NCBI GenBank assembly: GCA_021741795.1
Contig: JAIOXC010000046.1
Location: 1-10,354 of the forward strand
Direction of reading: 5' to 3'
Length of the DNA stretch: 10,354 bases
From: Ilumatobacteraceae bacterium
Lineage (GTDB): Bacteria; Actinomycetota; Acidimicrobiia; Acidimicrobiales; Ilumatobacteraceae
Shown: positions 1-6,677 of the stretch, piece after piece
Position numbering within the stretch: position 1 is the stretch's first letter
Layout: each line of letters opens with the position of its first letter
Notes under the pieces: generated by a model
What the model was told of the DNA's origin: nothing
Seen by the model: only the letters and a program-made list of their open reading frames with translations
The model's database searches: none
Program-made: the position numbers and the translations under genes

Positions 1-106
1 GCGACTTTGTTGCCGCACTTCCCTGCAGATCGAGTGTCACCAAGATAATCGTCGTCAAAACAAGCAGCGCCATGTTCCGCCTGGACTTCATTGACCGAAC
101 AGCCAC
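1..106 (-). CDS. mreC: MreC, N-terminal part only (cell-shape protein, runs off the left edge)
   Basis: MreC is a bitopic membrane protein that organises the elongation (rod) complex around MreB and the peptidoglycan synthases. Only about 35 codons are inside the window. They encode a short basic stretch (MKSRRN) followed by a hydrophobic segment (ALLVLTTIILVTLDL), the usual MreC start: a short cytoplasmic tail and one transmembrane helix ending in a Thr-Leu-Asp motif. It follows mreB directly, which is the conserved order. The start is uncertain. GTG at 106 is chosen because AGGG lies 7 nt upstream (114-117); in-frame ATG codons at 91 and 73 are alternatives that keep the whole membrane helix. 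An in-frame stop at 116-118 bounds the frame upstream. Identification rests on this N-terminus and gene order alone, since the coiled-coil and beta domains lie outside the window. Confidence 0.72.
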   Translation of the reverse strand, partial: MAVRSMKSRRNMALLVLTTIILVTLDLQGSAATKS

Positions 107-113
107 TAGGAAA

Positions 114-117
114 CCCT
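114..117 (-). promoter_or_regulatory. Possible ribosome binding site of mreC
   Basis: On the minus strand this reads AGGG, 7 nt before the GTG at 106. It is the best Shine-Dalgarno-like site near the mreC start and the reason for preferring that start. It lies just after the mreB stop codon and 3 nt downstream of an RNA hairpin (121-143), so its access could depend on folding or on translation of mreB. Confidence 0.35.
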
Positions 118-120
118 ACG

Positions 121-143
121 CAGACCTACTCGAAGGAGGTCTG
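121..143 (-). promoter_or_regulatory. Hairpin B over the mreB stop codon (alternative to hairpin A)
   Basis: CAGACCT at 121-127 and AGGTCTG at 137-143 form a perfect 7-bp stem with a 9-nt loop. The mreB stop codon (126-128) lies partly in the stem. The right arm is the same sequence that pairs in hairpin A (137-156), so the two structures exclude each other. The pairing is seen directly; a role in mreB-mreC coupling or attenuation is inference. Confidence 0.45.
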
Positions 144-1160
144 AGCAGTCAGACCTTTCATGGCTTCGATGTTGTCAAGAGTCATGCCGCAACCCAGCAC
201 CACCGAAAACAATGGCTCGGGTGCCAAAAACGCGTGGATGCCAGTGTCGTATGTGACGCGCTCGGCGAGCCCAGTCAGCAATGCCCCACCACCCGACAGC
301 GTCAGTCCGTGCCCAATGATGTCGGCTGCCAATTCTGGCGGGGTGCGCTCAAGCGTTGTCTTGATTGCATCGACTATCGCCGTCACACTTTCATTAATGG
401 CGCTACGAACATCTTCGCTCGTCACTACTTGAGTGCGCGGCAAACCCGTCAACGTGTCTCTTCCACCCACGTCGGCTGTCAGCTCTTCAGCAAGAGGCCA
501 TGCCGAACCGAGTTGCAGTTTTACTTCTTCAGCAGTGTTCTCGCCCACGTCCAACGAAAATTCAGTTCTAAACATCTCGACAATGGCTTGATTGAGTTCG
601 TCGCCAGCAACACGTGCCGAATATGCAGTCACGATGCCACCCATCGAGATCACTGCAACTTCTGTTGTACCGCCACCAATATCAACGATCAAACTTGCGC
701 TCGGAAGATGCACGGGTAATCCAGCACCAATCGCCGCGGCCATTGGCTCTTCGATGATGTACACCGGACGTCGCGCACCAGCAAACTCTGCAGCCTCTTG
801 TACTGCACGCCTTTCGACGCCAGTAATTTCCGAAGGCACACAGATGATCATGCGTGGCTTGTTCCATCGACTCGTGTGTACTTGTTGAATGAAATAGCGA
901 AGCATCTTCTCACACGCATCAAAATCGGCAATCACGCCGTCTTGCAGCGGGCGCACTAGACGAATGTTTTGTGGAGCACGTCCCCACATTCTCTTCGCCT
1001 CAAAGCCAACAGCAACGAGTTCGCCCGACCTGCTGTCCACAGCCACCGACGAAGGTTCATTGAGCACGACTCCTTCGCCCTTTACATACACAAGTGTGTT
1101 GGCGGTGCCCAAGTCGATGGCGATGTCACGTCCTAACGAAAGTGCGCCTCCACCAGCCAT
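126..1160 (-). CDS. mreB: Rod shape-determining protein MreB
   Basis: MreB is the bacterial actin homologue. It polymerises under the inner face of the membrane and directs lateral cell-wall synthesis with MreC, MreD, RodA and PBP2. The 344-residue protein has the typical family length and keeps the actin-fold nucleotide motifs: phosphate-1 at residues 16-22 (DLGTANT), the connecting stretch IIEEPMAAAIGAG at about 135-147, phosphate-2 at 160-165 (DIGGGT), and the adenosine motif LSGGGALL near 288-295. A Gly-rich tail of about 10 residues precedes the domain (MAGGGALSLGRDIAIDLG). The ATG start is supported by a strong AAGGAG site 8 nt upstream. It lies 86 nt downstream of ndk and is followed at once by mreC, the standard shape-gene order. 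Its last codons form a perfect hairpin (see 137-156). The assignment is secure. Confidence 0.97.
   Translation of the reverse strand: MAGGGALSLGRDIAIDLGTANTLVYVKGEGVVLNEPSSVAVDSRSGELVAVGFEAKRMWGRAPQNIRLVRPLQDGVIADFDACEKMLRYFIQQVHTSRWNKPRMIICVPSEITGVERRAVQEAAEFAGARRPVYIIEEPMAAAIGAGLPVHLPSASLIVDIGGGTTEVAVISMGGIVTAYSARVAGDELNQAIVEMFRTEFSLDVGENTAEEVKLQLGSAWPLAEELTADVGGRDTLTGLPRTQVVTSEDVRSAINESVTAIVDAIKTTLERTPPELAADIIGHGLTLSGGGALLTGLAERVTYDTGIHAFLAPEPLFSVVLGCGMTLDNIEAMKGLTAQTSFE
137..156 (-). promoter_or_regulatory. Hairpin A in the last codons of mreB
   Basis: AGGTCTGA (137-144) and TCAGACCT (149-156) form a perfect 8-bp stem with a 4-nt loop (GCAG on the plus strand, CTGC in the mRNA). It lies in the codons for GLTAQTS, a few codons before the mreB stop. 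No U-tract follows in the mRNA, so it is not a standard intrinsic terminator. Its 137-143 arm is shared with hairpin B. Confidence 0.5.
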
Positions 1161-1168
1161 GCTTTGGT

Positions 1169-1174
1169 CTCCTT
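1169..1174 (-). promoter_or_regulatory. Ribosome binding site of mreB
   Basis: AAGGAG on the minus strand, 8 nt before the mreB ATG. It is the strongest Shine-Dalgarno site seen in the window and suggests that mreB is translated independently of ndk, which ends 86 nt upstream. No convincing -35/-10 pair could be fixed in that gap. Confidence 0.75.
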
Positions 1175-1246
1175 AGCGCGCCAACACCAATGCTGTGCAC
1201 GCGGTTAATACTCAAATCCTACCCAACCGTGTTGATTAAGCAGGTT

Positions 1247-1657
1247 CTACAGATTTGGAAAGAAGATCCCAATTTCTCGCGCCGCAGAGGCTGCAGAGTC
1301 ACTTCCATGAATCAGGTTTTCGGTAAACATCGTGCCGTAATCGCCACGGATCGTGCCTGGTGTTGCTGCCTTCGGATTCGTTGCACCCATCATCGTGCGC
1401 AACACTTCCCACGCATCTTCTGGTCCTTCAACAACAAGTGCCACTACTGGGCCGCGAGACATGAAGGCAACAAGCTCTGGATAGAAACCCTTACCTTTGT
1501 GCTCTTCATAGTGACGCTCCAAAATTGCAGCATTCAGTGTGCGCAACTCCATCGCCACGATCTTCAGACCTTTGGTTTCAAACCTTGAGAGAATGCTTCC
1601 AACGAGACCGCGCTCGACTGCATCTGGCTTGAGTAGGACAAGTGTTTTAGTGCTCAT
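1247..1657 (-). CDS. ndk: Nucleoside diphosphate kinase
   Basis: Ndk transfers the gamma phosphate of ATP to nucleoside diphosphates through a phosphohistidine intermediate, balancing cytosolic NTP and dNTP pools. The 136-residue length is standard. The N-terminus TLVLLKPDAVERGLVG is the family signature, Lys10 sits in the KPDA motif, GTIRGDYG precedes the active site, and the catalytic histidine is His117 in NLIHGSDS. The ATG is only 2 nt after the folC stop and has no separate good Shine-Dalgarno site (TAGGG abuts the start), so translation is probably coupled to folC. The folC-ndk neighbourhood is common in actinobacteria. The assignment is secure. Confidence 0.97.
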   Translation of the reverse strand: MSTKTLVLLKPDAVERGLVGSILSRFETKGLKIVAMELRTLNAAILERHYEEHKGKGFYPELVAFMSRGPVVALVVEGPEDAWEVLRTMMGATNPKAATPGTIRGDYGTMFTENLIHGSDSAASAAREIGIFFPNL

Positions 1658-1659
1658 CC

Positions 1660-2952
1660 CTACAGTTTACGGCGCAGGAAGGTCCGAGCACTACCTACGA
1701 CATACAAACTTCCCGCCACAAGCACAGCATCTTCTACGCGAGCGATATTCAATGCTTTATCGCACGCAACCTCGACCGTCTCGCACACCACAACCTGTTC
1801 ACAACCCATTTGTTTTGCAGCTTTCCCCAGATCATTCGCGCCAAGTCCGCGCGGCGATGGCGCTGTGCAGCAAATCACCACGTCAAACTCATCTGCACGC
1901 AATGCCGAAAGCAACATCTGCGGATCTCGTCCCTTTAAGGCACCGACTACCAAGATTCGTTTTCCTTCTGGAGAAAAATCGTCAAAAAATACTTGAGCAC
2001 ACACGTCGGCACCTGCCGGATTATGTGCGCCATCAATCACGATGAGCGGCCCGCGGCCAAGCACTTCAAATCGGCCGGGCATCTTTACTGCCGCAAAACC
2101 TTCGCGTACCACTTCGATGTCCAGCACATTGCCAAAAAATTCCTCTACCGCCGTCAATGCAATCGAAGCGTTGTCTCCTTGATGCTGACCGTGCAGCGGC
2201 AGCGGCAACTCTTTATATACAGCGCGCTCTGTTCGCACATCGATCATGCGCCCACCAACAGCCAACTCGTTTTCTGAAATTTCAAAGTCGTTGCCTCGAA
2301 GCAACACAGCAGCAGATTCGGCGGCACTCCAAATTTCACGTAAATCTTCGTTTGTGTCGCCTACGACGAGCACACTTCCCGATTTGGAGATGCCAACTTT
2401 TTCAGAAGCAATATCCTCCAGTCGCGGTCCAGCAAATTCTTGATGGTCCAGCGCAATGTTGGTAATCACTGCAACAGACGAATTGACAACGTTGGTTGCA
2501 TCCCATCGACCAAGCATCCCTACTTCAATCACTGCAACATCAACAGCGGTGTCGGCAAAATACCGAAAGGCTGCCGCGGTCATGATTTCAAAATACGAAG
2601 GTCGCACGCCGCCGATCACTTCAATGTCGGCGATAGCGGCAACGCAATCAGCAAAATCTTGCTCGCTAATTGGTTCGTTGTTGCGCGAAATTCGCTCGGT
2701 TAATGCTTCCAAATGTGGGCTTGTATATGTGCCAACTTGCAGGCCATGAGCAATTAACAACTGCGTAATGATCTGTGTTGTTGAACCTTTGCCATTTGTG
2801 CCAGTGATATGGATTACTGGATAGCTCAAGTGCGGCTGACCCATCAAATCCATAAAGGTGTTGATGTTGTCGAGTGATGGAGACTCAACGCGACCAGTTT
2901 TTTCGTAACTGGCGTGCTCGTCTAAATAGCTGAGTGCCTCGCCGTATTGCAT
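1660..2952 (-). CDS. folC: Folylpolyglutamate synthase / dihydrofolate synthase (Mur ligase family)
   Basis: FolC adds glutamate to dihydropteroate and/or reduced folates in an ATP-dependent ligation, which makes and retains cellular folate. The 430 residues match the family length. The ATP-binding loop is at 50-57 (TGTNGKGS). The central domain has GMLGRWDATNVV (family form usually GLGGRLDATN), and NIALDHQEFAG and SEKVGI are the usual central-domain segments. DGAHNP at 307-312 marks the linker to the C-terminal Mur-ligase domain. It starts 17 nt after the clpX stop with no clear Shine-Dalgarno site, so it is probably read from the clp transcript. Whether it is bifunctional (folate and dihydrofolate synthase) cannot be settled from sequence alone. 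Confidence 0.95.
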   Translation of the reverse strand: MQYGEALSYLDEHASYEKTGRVESPSLDNINTFMDLMGQPHLSYPVIHITGTNGKGSTTQIITQLLIAHGLQVGTYTSPHLEALTERISRNNEPISEQDFADCVAAIADIEVIGGVRPSYFEIMTAAAFRYFADTAVDVAVIEVGMLGRWDATNVVNSSVAVITNIALDHQEFAGPRLEDIASEKVGISKSGSVLVVGDTNEDLREIWSAAESAAVLLRGNDFEISENELAVGGRMIDVRTERAVYKELPLPLHGQHQGDNASIALTAVEEFFGNVLDIEVVREGFAAVKMPGRFEVLGRGPLIVIDGAHNPAGADVCAQVFFDDFSPEGKRILVVGALKGRDPQMLLSALRADEFDVVICCTAPSPRGLGANDLGKAAKQMGCEQVVVCETVEVACDKALNIARVEDAVLVAGSLYVVGSARTFLRRKL

Positions 2953-2969
2953 GGTGCGCAGGCTAGTTC

Positions 2970-4247
2970 TTAGGAAGCAGCGCGGCGCTGACGAGTGACA
3001 CGAGTGTTTCGCATCACCAGTTCAGGACTTGACTTCGCAGTTATTGACTTTTCATCAAACACCACACGTGCAACGTCGGTGCGACCAGGTATTTCGTACA
3101 TCGTGTTGAGCAATACTTCTTCCAAAATCGCGCGCAACCCGCGAGCACCAGTGCCTCGATGCAACGCTTGTTCGGCAATCGCTATAAGTGCATCTGGTGT
3201 TATTTCAAGTTCAATATCTTCAAATTCAAAGAACTTTTGGTACTGCTTGAGCAGTGCATTCTTTGGCTCCGTCAAAATAGAGATCAACGCTGCTTTATCC
3301 AGACTGTGTACTGCACCAACCATCGGCAATCGACCAATGAATTCTGGAATCATTCCAAACTTCAGTAAGTCTTCTGGCAATACCTGCGCAAACAACTGCC
3401 CAGGATCCTTCTCTGCTTTCGAGCGCACCTCAGCATGGAAACCAACACCCTTGTGACCAATGCGGTTTTCGATGATCGTATCGAGCCCAGCGAACGCACC
3501 GCCAACGATAAACAACACGTTGGTCGTATCTATTTGGATGAACTCTTGGTGTGGGTGCTTGCGACCACCTTGAGGTGGCACCGAAGCAACCGTGCCTTCA
3601 AGAATCTTGAGCAATGCTTGTTGAACTCCTTCACCAGAGACATCGCGGGTGATTGAAGGGTTCTCGCTCTTGCGCGCGACCTTGTCAATTTCATCTATAT
3701 ATACGATGCCCATCTCGGCACGCTTGACATCAAAATCGGCCGCTTGCAGCAACTTGAGCAAAATGTTCTCAACGTCTTCACCCACATAGCCGGCCTCGGT
3801 CAGTGCAGTGGCATCGGCAATAGCAAATGGAACGTTGAGCAATCTGGCAAGTGTCTGAGCCATGTGTGTCTTGCCACAACCGGTTGGACCAAGCAGCAAG
3901 ATATTGCTCTTTTGCAGTTCGACTTCGTCACGACGAGCATTGCCCGAATTTTTGTATTTAATACGGCGGTAGTGATTGAACACCGCAACGGCCAAAACTT
4001 TTTTGGCTTGTTCTTGACCGACAACGTACTCGTCCAAAAATGCGCGAATGTCACGCGGGATCGGAAGTTCTTCTAGACCAACTTCAGCAGCTTGACCAAA
4101 CTCTTCATCAACAATCTCGTTGCACAACTCGATGCACTCATCACAGATGTGTACTCCTGGGCCGGCAATAAGTTTTTTGACTTGCTTTTGTGACTTGCCA
4201 CAAAAAGCACACTTAATCAGTTCGGCTGTATCACCAAATTTTGCCAT
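2970..4247 (-). CDS. clpX: ClpX, ATP-dependent unfoldase of the ClpXP protease
   Basis: ClpX is the hexameric AAA+ unfoldase that recognises tagged substrates and feeds them into ClpP. The 425 residues show the full architecture: N-terminal C4 zinc-binding domain (Cys13, Cys16, Cys35, Cys38), Walker A at 120-127 (GPTGCGKT), the GYVGED pore loop, Walker B in IVYIDEIDK, the EFIGRLP segment, and the C-terminal small domain (GARGLRAILE). The ClpP-docking loop reads VGF (in GHKGVGF), where Escherichia coli has IGF. The start ATG has GGAAA 7 nt upstream. It lies 17 nt after clpP, so the partner subunits are co-expressed. The C-terminus is short and basic (RQRRAAS). The assignment is secure. Confidence 0.98.
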   Translation of the reverse strand: MAKFGDTAELIKCAFCGKSQKQVKKLIAGPGVHICDECIELCNEIVDEEFGQAAEVGLEELPIPRDIRAFLDEYVVGQEQAKKVLAVAVFNHYRRIKYKNSGNARRDEVELQKSNILLLGPTGCGKTHMAQTLARLLNVPFAIADATALTEAGYVGEDVENILLKLLQAADFDVKRAEMGIVYIDEIDKVARKSENPSITRDVSGEGVQQALLKILEGTVASVPPQGGRKHPHQEFIQIDTTNVLFIVGGAFAGLDTIIENRIGHKGVGFHAEVRSKAEKDPGQLFAQVLPEDLLKFGMIPEFIGRLPMVGAVHSLDKAALISILTEPKNALLKQYQKFFEFEDIELEITPDALIAIAEQALHRGTGARGLRAILEEVLLNTMYEIPGRTDVARVVFDEKSITAKSSPELVMRNTRVTRQRRAAS

Positions 4248-4264
4248 GAGTCAGTTTCCGTTAC

Positions 4265-4903
4265 TCAGCGAATCGGGCCAGTGCGATCGGCATGTGTGCG
4301 AGCAGTGATGATCTCGTCAATCACTCCGTACTCGAGAGCGGCAGGCGCTTCAAGAACAAAATCGCGATCGGTGTCGTTGTGCACGCGCTCGACCGACTGA
4401 CCGGTGTGCTCTGACAAAATTCCTTCGAGCAACTCGCGCATCCGCAAAATCTCGCGAGCAGCCAACTCGAGGTCGGTTACTTGGCTGTAGCCAACCTGGC
4501 CATATGGCTGATGCAACAAAACACGTGAGTGTGGCAATGCCAGGCGCTTGCCTTTTGTGCCAGCGGCAAGCAATACAGCGGCAGCAGACGCAGCCTGACC
4601 AAGACAAATAGTTGCAATGTCATTTTTGATGAATTGCATGGTGTCATAGATAGCAAAAAGAGCCGTGATGTCACCACCAGGGCTATTGATGTAGATGTTG
4701 ATGTCCTTGTCGGGGTTTTCGCTCTCGAGGTGAATCAACTGTGCACAAATGAGGTTGGCAATCGTGTCGTCAATTGGAGTGCCTAGAAAAATAATGTTCT
4801 CTTTGAGCAATCTGCTGTACAAGTCGGACGTGCGCTCTCCACGACTGGTCTGCTCAGTGACATTAGGAACGTAATAGTTCCGCATCACATTTTCTTCACG
4901 CAT
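4265..4903 (-). CDS. clpP: ClpP2-type ATP-dependent Clp protease proteolytic subunit
   Basis: This is the serine peptidase chamber of ClpXP. Counting from ATG 4903 the protein has 212 residues. The catalytic triad is intact: Ser106 in GQAASAAAVLLAAG, His131 in VLLHQP, and Asp181 in DTDRDF. The stretch CLGQAASAAAVLLAAGT and IIFLG...DD resemble actinobacterial ClpP2 as I recall it more than ClpP1. The frame runs upstream to a TTG at 4921, but ATG 4903 is preferred because GGGAGA (4911-4916) lies 7 nt before it. It precedes clpX by 17 nt and follows tig by 92 nt. Actinobacteria usually have two adjacent clpP genes here; this locus has one. Some ClpP2 proteins are inactive without ClpP1, so a partner elsewhere in the genome is likely. 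Confidence 0.96.
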   Translation of the reverse strand: MREENVMRNYYVPNVTEQTSRGERTSDLYSRLLKENIIFLGTPIDDTIANLICAQLIHLESENPDKDINIYINSPGGDITALFAIYDTMQFIKNDIATICLGQAASAAAVLLAAGTKGKRLALPHSRVLLHQPYGQVGYSQVTDLELAAREILRMRELLEGILSEHTGQSVERVHNDTDRDFVLEAPAALEYGVIDEIITARTHADRTGPIR

Positions 4904-4910
4904 AATGCCG

Positions 4911-4916
4911 TCTCCC
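4911..4916 (-). promoter_or_regulatory. Ribosome binding site that sets the clpP start
   Basis: GGGAGA on the minus strand ends 7 nt before ATG 4903. It would lie inside the coding region if the upstream TTG at 4921 were used, so it argues for the shorter protein. Confidence 0.65.
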
Positions 4917-4995
4917 TGCAAGGTTCCTAGTCGGTAGCCAACTGCACTGCCGCTTGTCTCATTCCTAGAAACTAAATAGTAGTTGCACGGCTTGC

Positions 4996-6348
4996 TTATT
5001 CGGTGGAATTCCCTTGTGACTCATCACCAAAGAGGTCGTCTGCATTGATTGCGTTGCCCTCTGGGTCCACCAGGGTCGAATTGCGCAACAACCAATCGAC
5101 GGCTTGCGATTTGTGAATTTGGGCAGCCAGTTCGGTCAATGCATCATTGTCTTGATAGGCCTTACGCACTTGATTGACCTTGCGGCCAACTTGTAGCGCA
5201 ATGCGCTCAATTTCTTGTTCAATGTCATCTTCGCTGGCGGTAATCGCTTGGGCAACAGCTACTGCACGTAGTGCAAGATCAACCCTCACTGCTTTTTGCG
5301 ACTCGTTGCGCAAATTTTCGATGAAACTCTCTGTGGTTTGACCAGTCGCAGACAACCATTGATCAATCGAAACACCTTGCGACTGAAACTGTTCGACCGT
5401 GTTGCGCACTCTTGCCTGCAAATCACTGGCAATCATTGCTTCAGGAATTTCGATCGTCACGAGTTCTGCCAAAGCAGCAGTCGTGCGCTCCACAAACACG
5501 CTCCGTGTTTGATTGAGTTTGATCTCCTCGAGTCGCTTGCGCAACGAAGCCTTCCATGCGTCAACTGTTTCAAACTCTGAAACGTGCTCAGCAACCCACT
5601 CATCAGTCAAGTCATCGAGCACCATCTCTTGCACTTTTTTCACAACAACAGTCAACTCAGCAATGTCGGTCGTTCCATTTGGTGCTTCAGAGTAGGAAAT
5701 AGTCGAGCCCAACTTTTCGCCGATCAATTTCTCATCGAAGCTTGCCGACACCCACCCCTTGCCAACTTCGTATGCCCAATCTTCAACGTTGAGTCCTGGC
5801 ACCGGAGTACCTTCGCGAGTTCCGCTCAAGTCGAGCGACACATGGTCGCCTTTTGCAATCGCGCGACTGGCATCTACGTCTTTGAGCACACCATGTCGTG
5901 AACGCTCAGACTTCATTGCATCGTCAACGTCTTCTTCTTTAACGATCAGCGCTGGAAGTTCGATGCGCAAACCGTTGTAACCAGGCACAGTCACAATTGG
6001 TCGTACTTCACACGTTGCATCAAAACTGACGATGCCATCTTCTTCACCCTTTGTCACTTCAATCTGCGGTGTCGCAATCAGATCAACATCATGTTCACGC
6101 ACGGCTTGTGCCAAATACTCTGGGATGGAATCTTGAATCGCCTGCGACCTTGCGGCGCCAAGTCCGATCTGGGCTTGCAACAATTGTCGCGGAGCCTTGC
6201 CCTGGCGAAACCCTGGAATACGGATCTCATTTGCGATTTTGCGGAAGGCTTTATCGATGTTTCGATCGAATTCGACCTCGTCAATTTCCACTGACAGTTT
6301 GACTTTGTTGCCCTCGAGGGTTTCAATGATGCTTTTCACAGAGCGCAA
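4996..6348 (-). CDS. tig: Trigger factor (ribosome-associated chaperone with PPIase domain)
   Basis: Trigger factor binds the ribosome at the exit tunnel and shields nascent chains. The 450 residues cover all three domains. The N-terminal ribosome-binding domain has the signature GFRQGKAPR at 46-54. A divergent FKBP-like peptidyl-prolyl isomerase domain lies at about 160-245 (KGDHVSLDLSGTREG onward). The rest is the helical C-terminal chaperone domain, ending in an acidic low-complexity tail (DDLFGDESQGNSTE). The chosen start is TTG 6348, because AAAGGG lies 6 nt upstream. A GTG three codons later (6339) would give the more usual MKS-like N-terminus but sits 15 nt from that site. It heads the tig-clpP-clpX order known in many bacteria and is divergent from the small gene at 6367. 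Confidence 0.96.
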   Translation of the reverse strand: MRSVKSIIETLEGNKVKLSVEIDEVEFDRNIDKAFRKIANEIRIPGFRQGKAPRQLLQAQIGLGAARSQAIQDSIPEYLAQAVREHDVDLIATPQIEVTKGEEDGIVSFDATCEVRPIVTVPGYNGLRIELPALIVKEEDVDDAMKSERSRHGVLKDVDASRAIAKGDHVSLDLSGTREGTPVPGLNVEDWAYEVGKGWVSASFDEKLIGEKLGSTISYSEAPNGTTDIAELTVVVKKVQEMVLDDLTDEWVAEHVSEFETVDAWKASLRKRLEEIKLNQTRSVFVERTTAALAELVTIEIPEAMIASDLQARVRNTVEQFQSQGVSIDQWLSATGQTTESFIENLRNESQKAVRVDLALRAVAVAQAITASEDDIEQEIERIALQVGRKVNQVRKAYQDNDALTELAAQIHKSQAVDWLLRNSTLVDPEGNAINADDLFGDESQGNSTE

Positions 6349-6352
6349 AGTG

Positions 6353-6358
6353 TACCCT
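6353..6358 (+). promoter_or_regulatory. Possible -10 element for a leaderless transcript of the 6367 gene
   Basis: TACCCT fits the actinobacterial TAnnnT -10 pattern and ends 8 nt before GTG 6367. That spacing would place transcription initiation at or next to the start codon. There is no Shine-Dalgarno site and no clear -35. A short pattern such as this occurs often by chance; the support is the parallel arrangement at 6665-6670. Confidence 0.3.
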
Positions 6359-6360
6359 TT
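6355..6360 (-). promoter_or_regulatory. Ribosome binding site supporting the TTG start of tig
   Basis: AAAGGG on the minus strand, 6 nt before TTG 6348. It overlaps on the other strand a TAnnnT hexamer (6353-6358) proposed as the -10 of the divergent gene. The divergent control region is therefore very compact, and the tig promoter probably lies inside the first codons of its neighbour. Confidence 0.5.
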
Positions 6361-6366
6361 TCAGTT

Positions 6367-6639
6367 GTGACAGCCTCATGGAAACCACATTCACTTGCAA
6401 CGCCGCACGCCGGCCAGATCGACCTCAAAAACGGCGACAAAGTACAGCTCACGGTCGAGCGAGATGGACTACCTGTAGGCAGCGAGGGCAAAGTCATTTT
6501 GGCCAACGGTTTCAATTGGTTGCGCTATCGCGTGCGTTTTGCTAATGGCACCGAAATTGGCGATCTTGACCACCGCAGCATCGCTCCGATCGGCAAAACT
6601 GCTCGCCGTCTTGAACGCGCCGCCAAGCGCGCTTCATAA
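6367..6639 (+). CDS. Small conserved-looking protein with SH3-like beta-barrel character, function unknown
   Basis: I do not recognise a named family for this 90-residue protein. After a polar lead of about 16 residues, residues 17-75 alternate short hydrophobic strands and turns: IDLKNGDKVQLTVE, then LPVGSEGKVILA, then WLRYRVRFANG and IGDLDHRSIAPI. This resembles small SH3-like or KOW-like barrels, in which a GDxV strand and a GxxGxV turn are typical. The last 15 residues are strongly basic (KTARRLERAAKRAS), which could help nucleic-acid or ribosome binding. No signal peptide or membrane segment is seen. GTG 6367 is the only workable start before the folded part; there is no Shine-Dalgarno site and a possible -10 lies 8 nt upstream. 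It is divergent from tig by 18 bp and 38 bp upstream of the aminotransferase. Coding is supported by a plausible fold, a clean stop and tight packing. Confidence 0.72.
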   Translation: MTASWKPHSLATPHAGQIDLKNGDKVQLTVERDGLPVGSEGKVILANGFNWLRYRVRFANGTEIGDLDHRSIAPIGKTARRLERAAKRAS

Positions 6640-6664
6640 AACACAGCATTTTCGCGACTCGTAG

Positions 6665-6670
6665 TACCGT
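6665..6670 (+). promoter_or_regulatory. Possible -10 element for a leaderless aminotransferase transcript
   Basis: TACCGT (TAnnnT) ends 7 nt before ATG 6678. There is no Shine-Dalgarno site in the 38-bp gap, so initiation at the ATG itself is plausible. The same arrangement occurs at the preceding gene. No clear -35 is visible. Confidence 0.35.
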
Positions 6671-6677
6671 TCGCGCT

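Noticed and set aside
72..719. Long plus-strand open frame of 215 codons opposite mreB
   Set aside because: It lies antisense to the firmly identified mreB. Its translation is rich in Cys, His, Gln and Arg with no domain pattern, as expected for a shadow frame.
1161..1246. Promoter or terminator between ndk and mreB
   Set aside because: Only 3-4 bp stems and no clear promoter pair were found; a separate mreB promoter is possible but not shown.
4904..4995. Promoter or terminator between tig and clpP
   Set aside because: The sequence has several TA-rich hexamers but no credible -35/-10 pair and no stem followed by a U-tract.
6651..6676. Direct repeat TTCGCG flanking the proposed -10 before the aminotransferase
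   Set aside because: A six-base repeat in a short gap is too common to call an operator without comparison to relatives.
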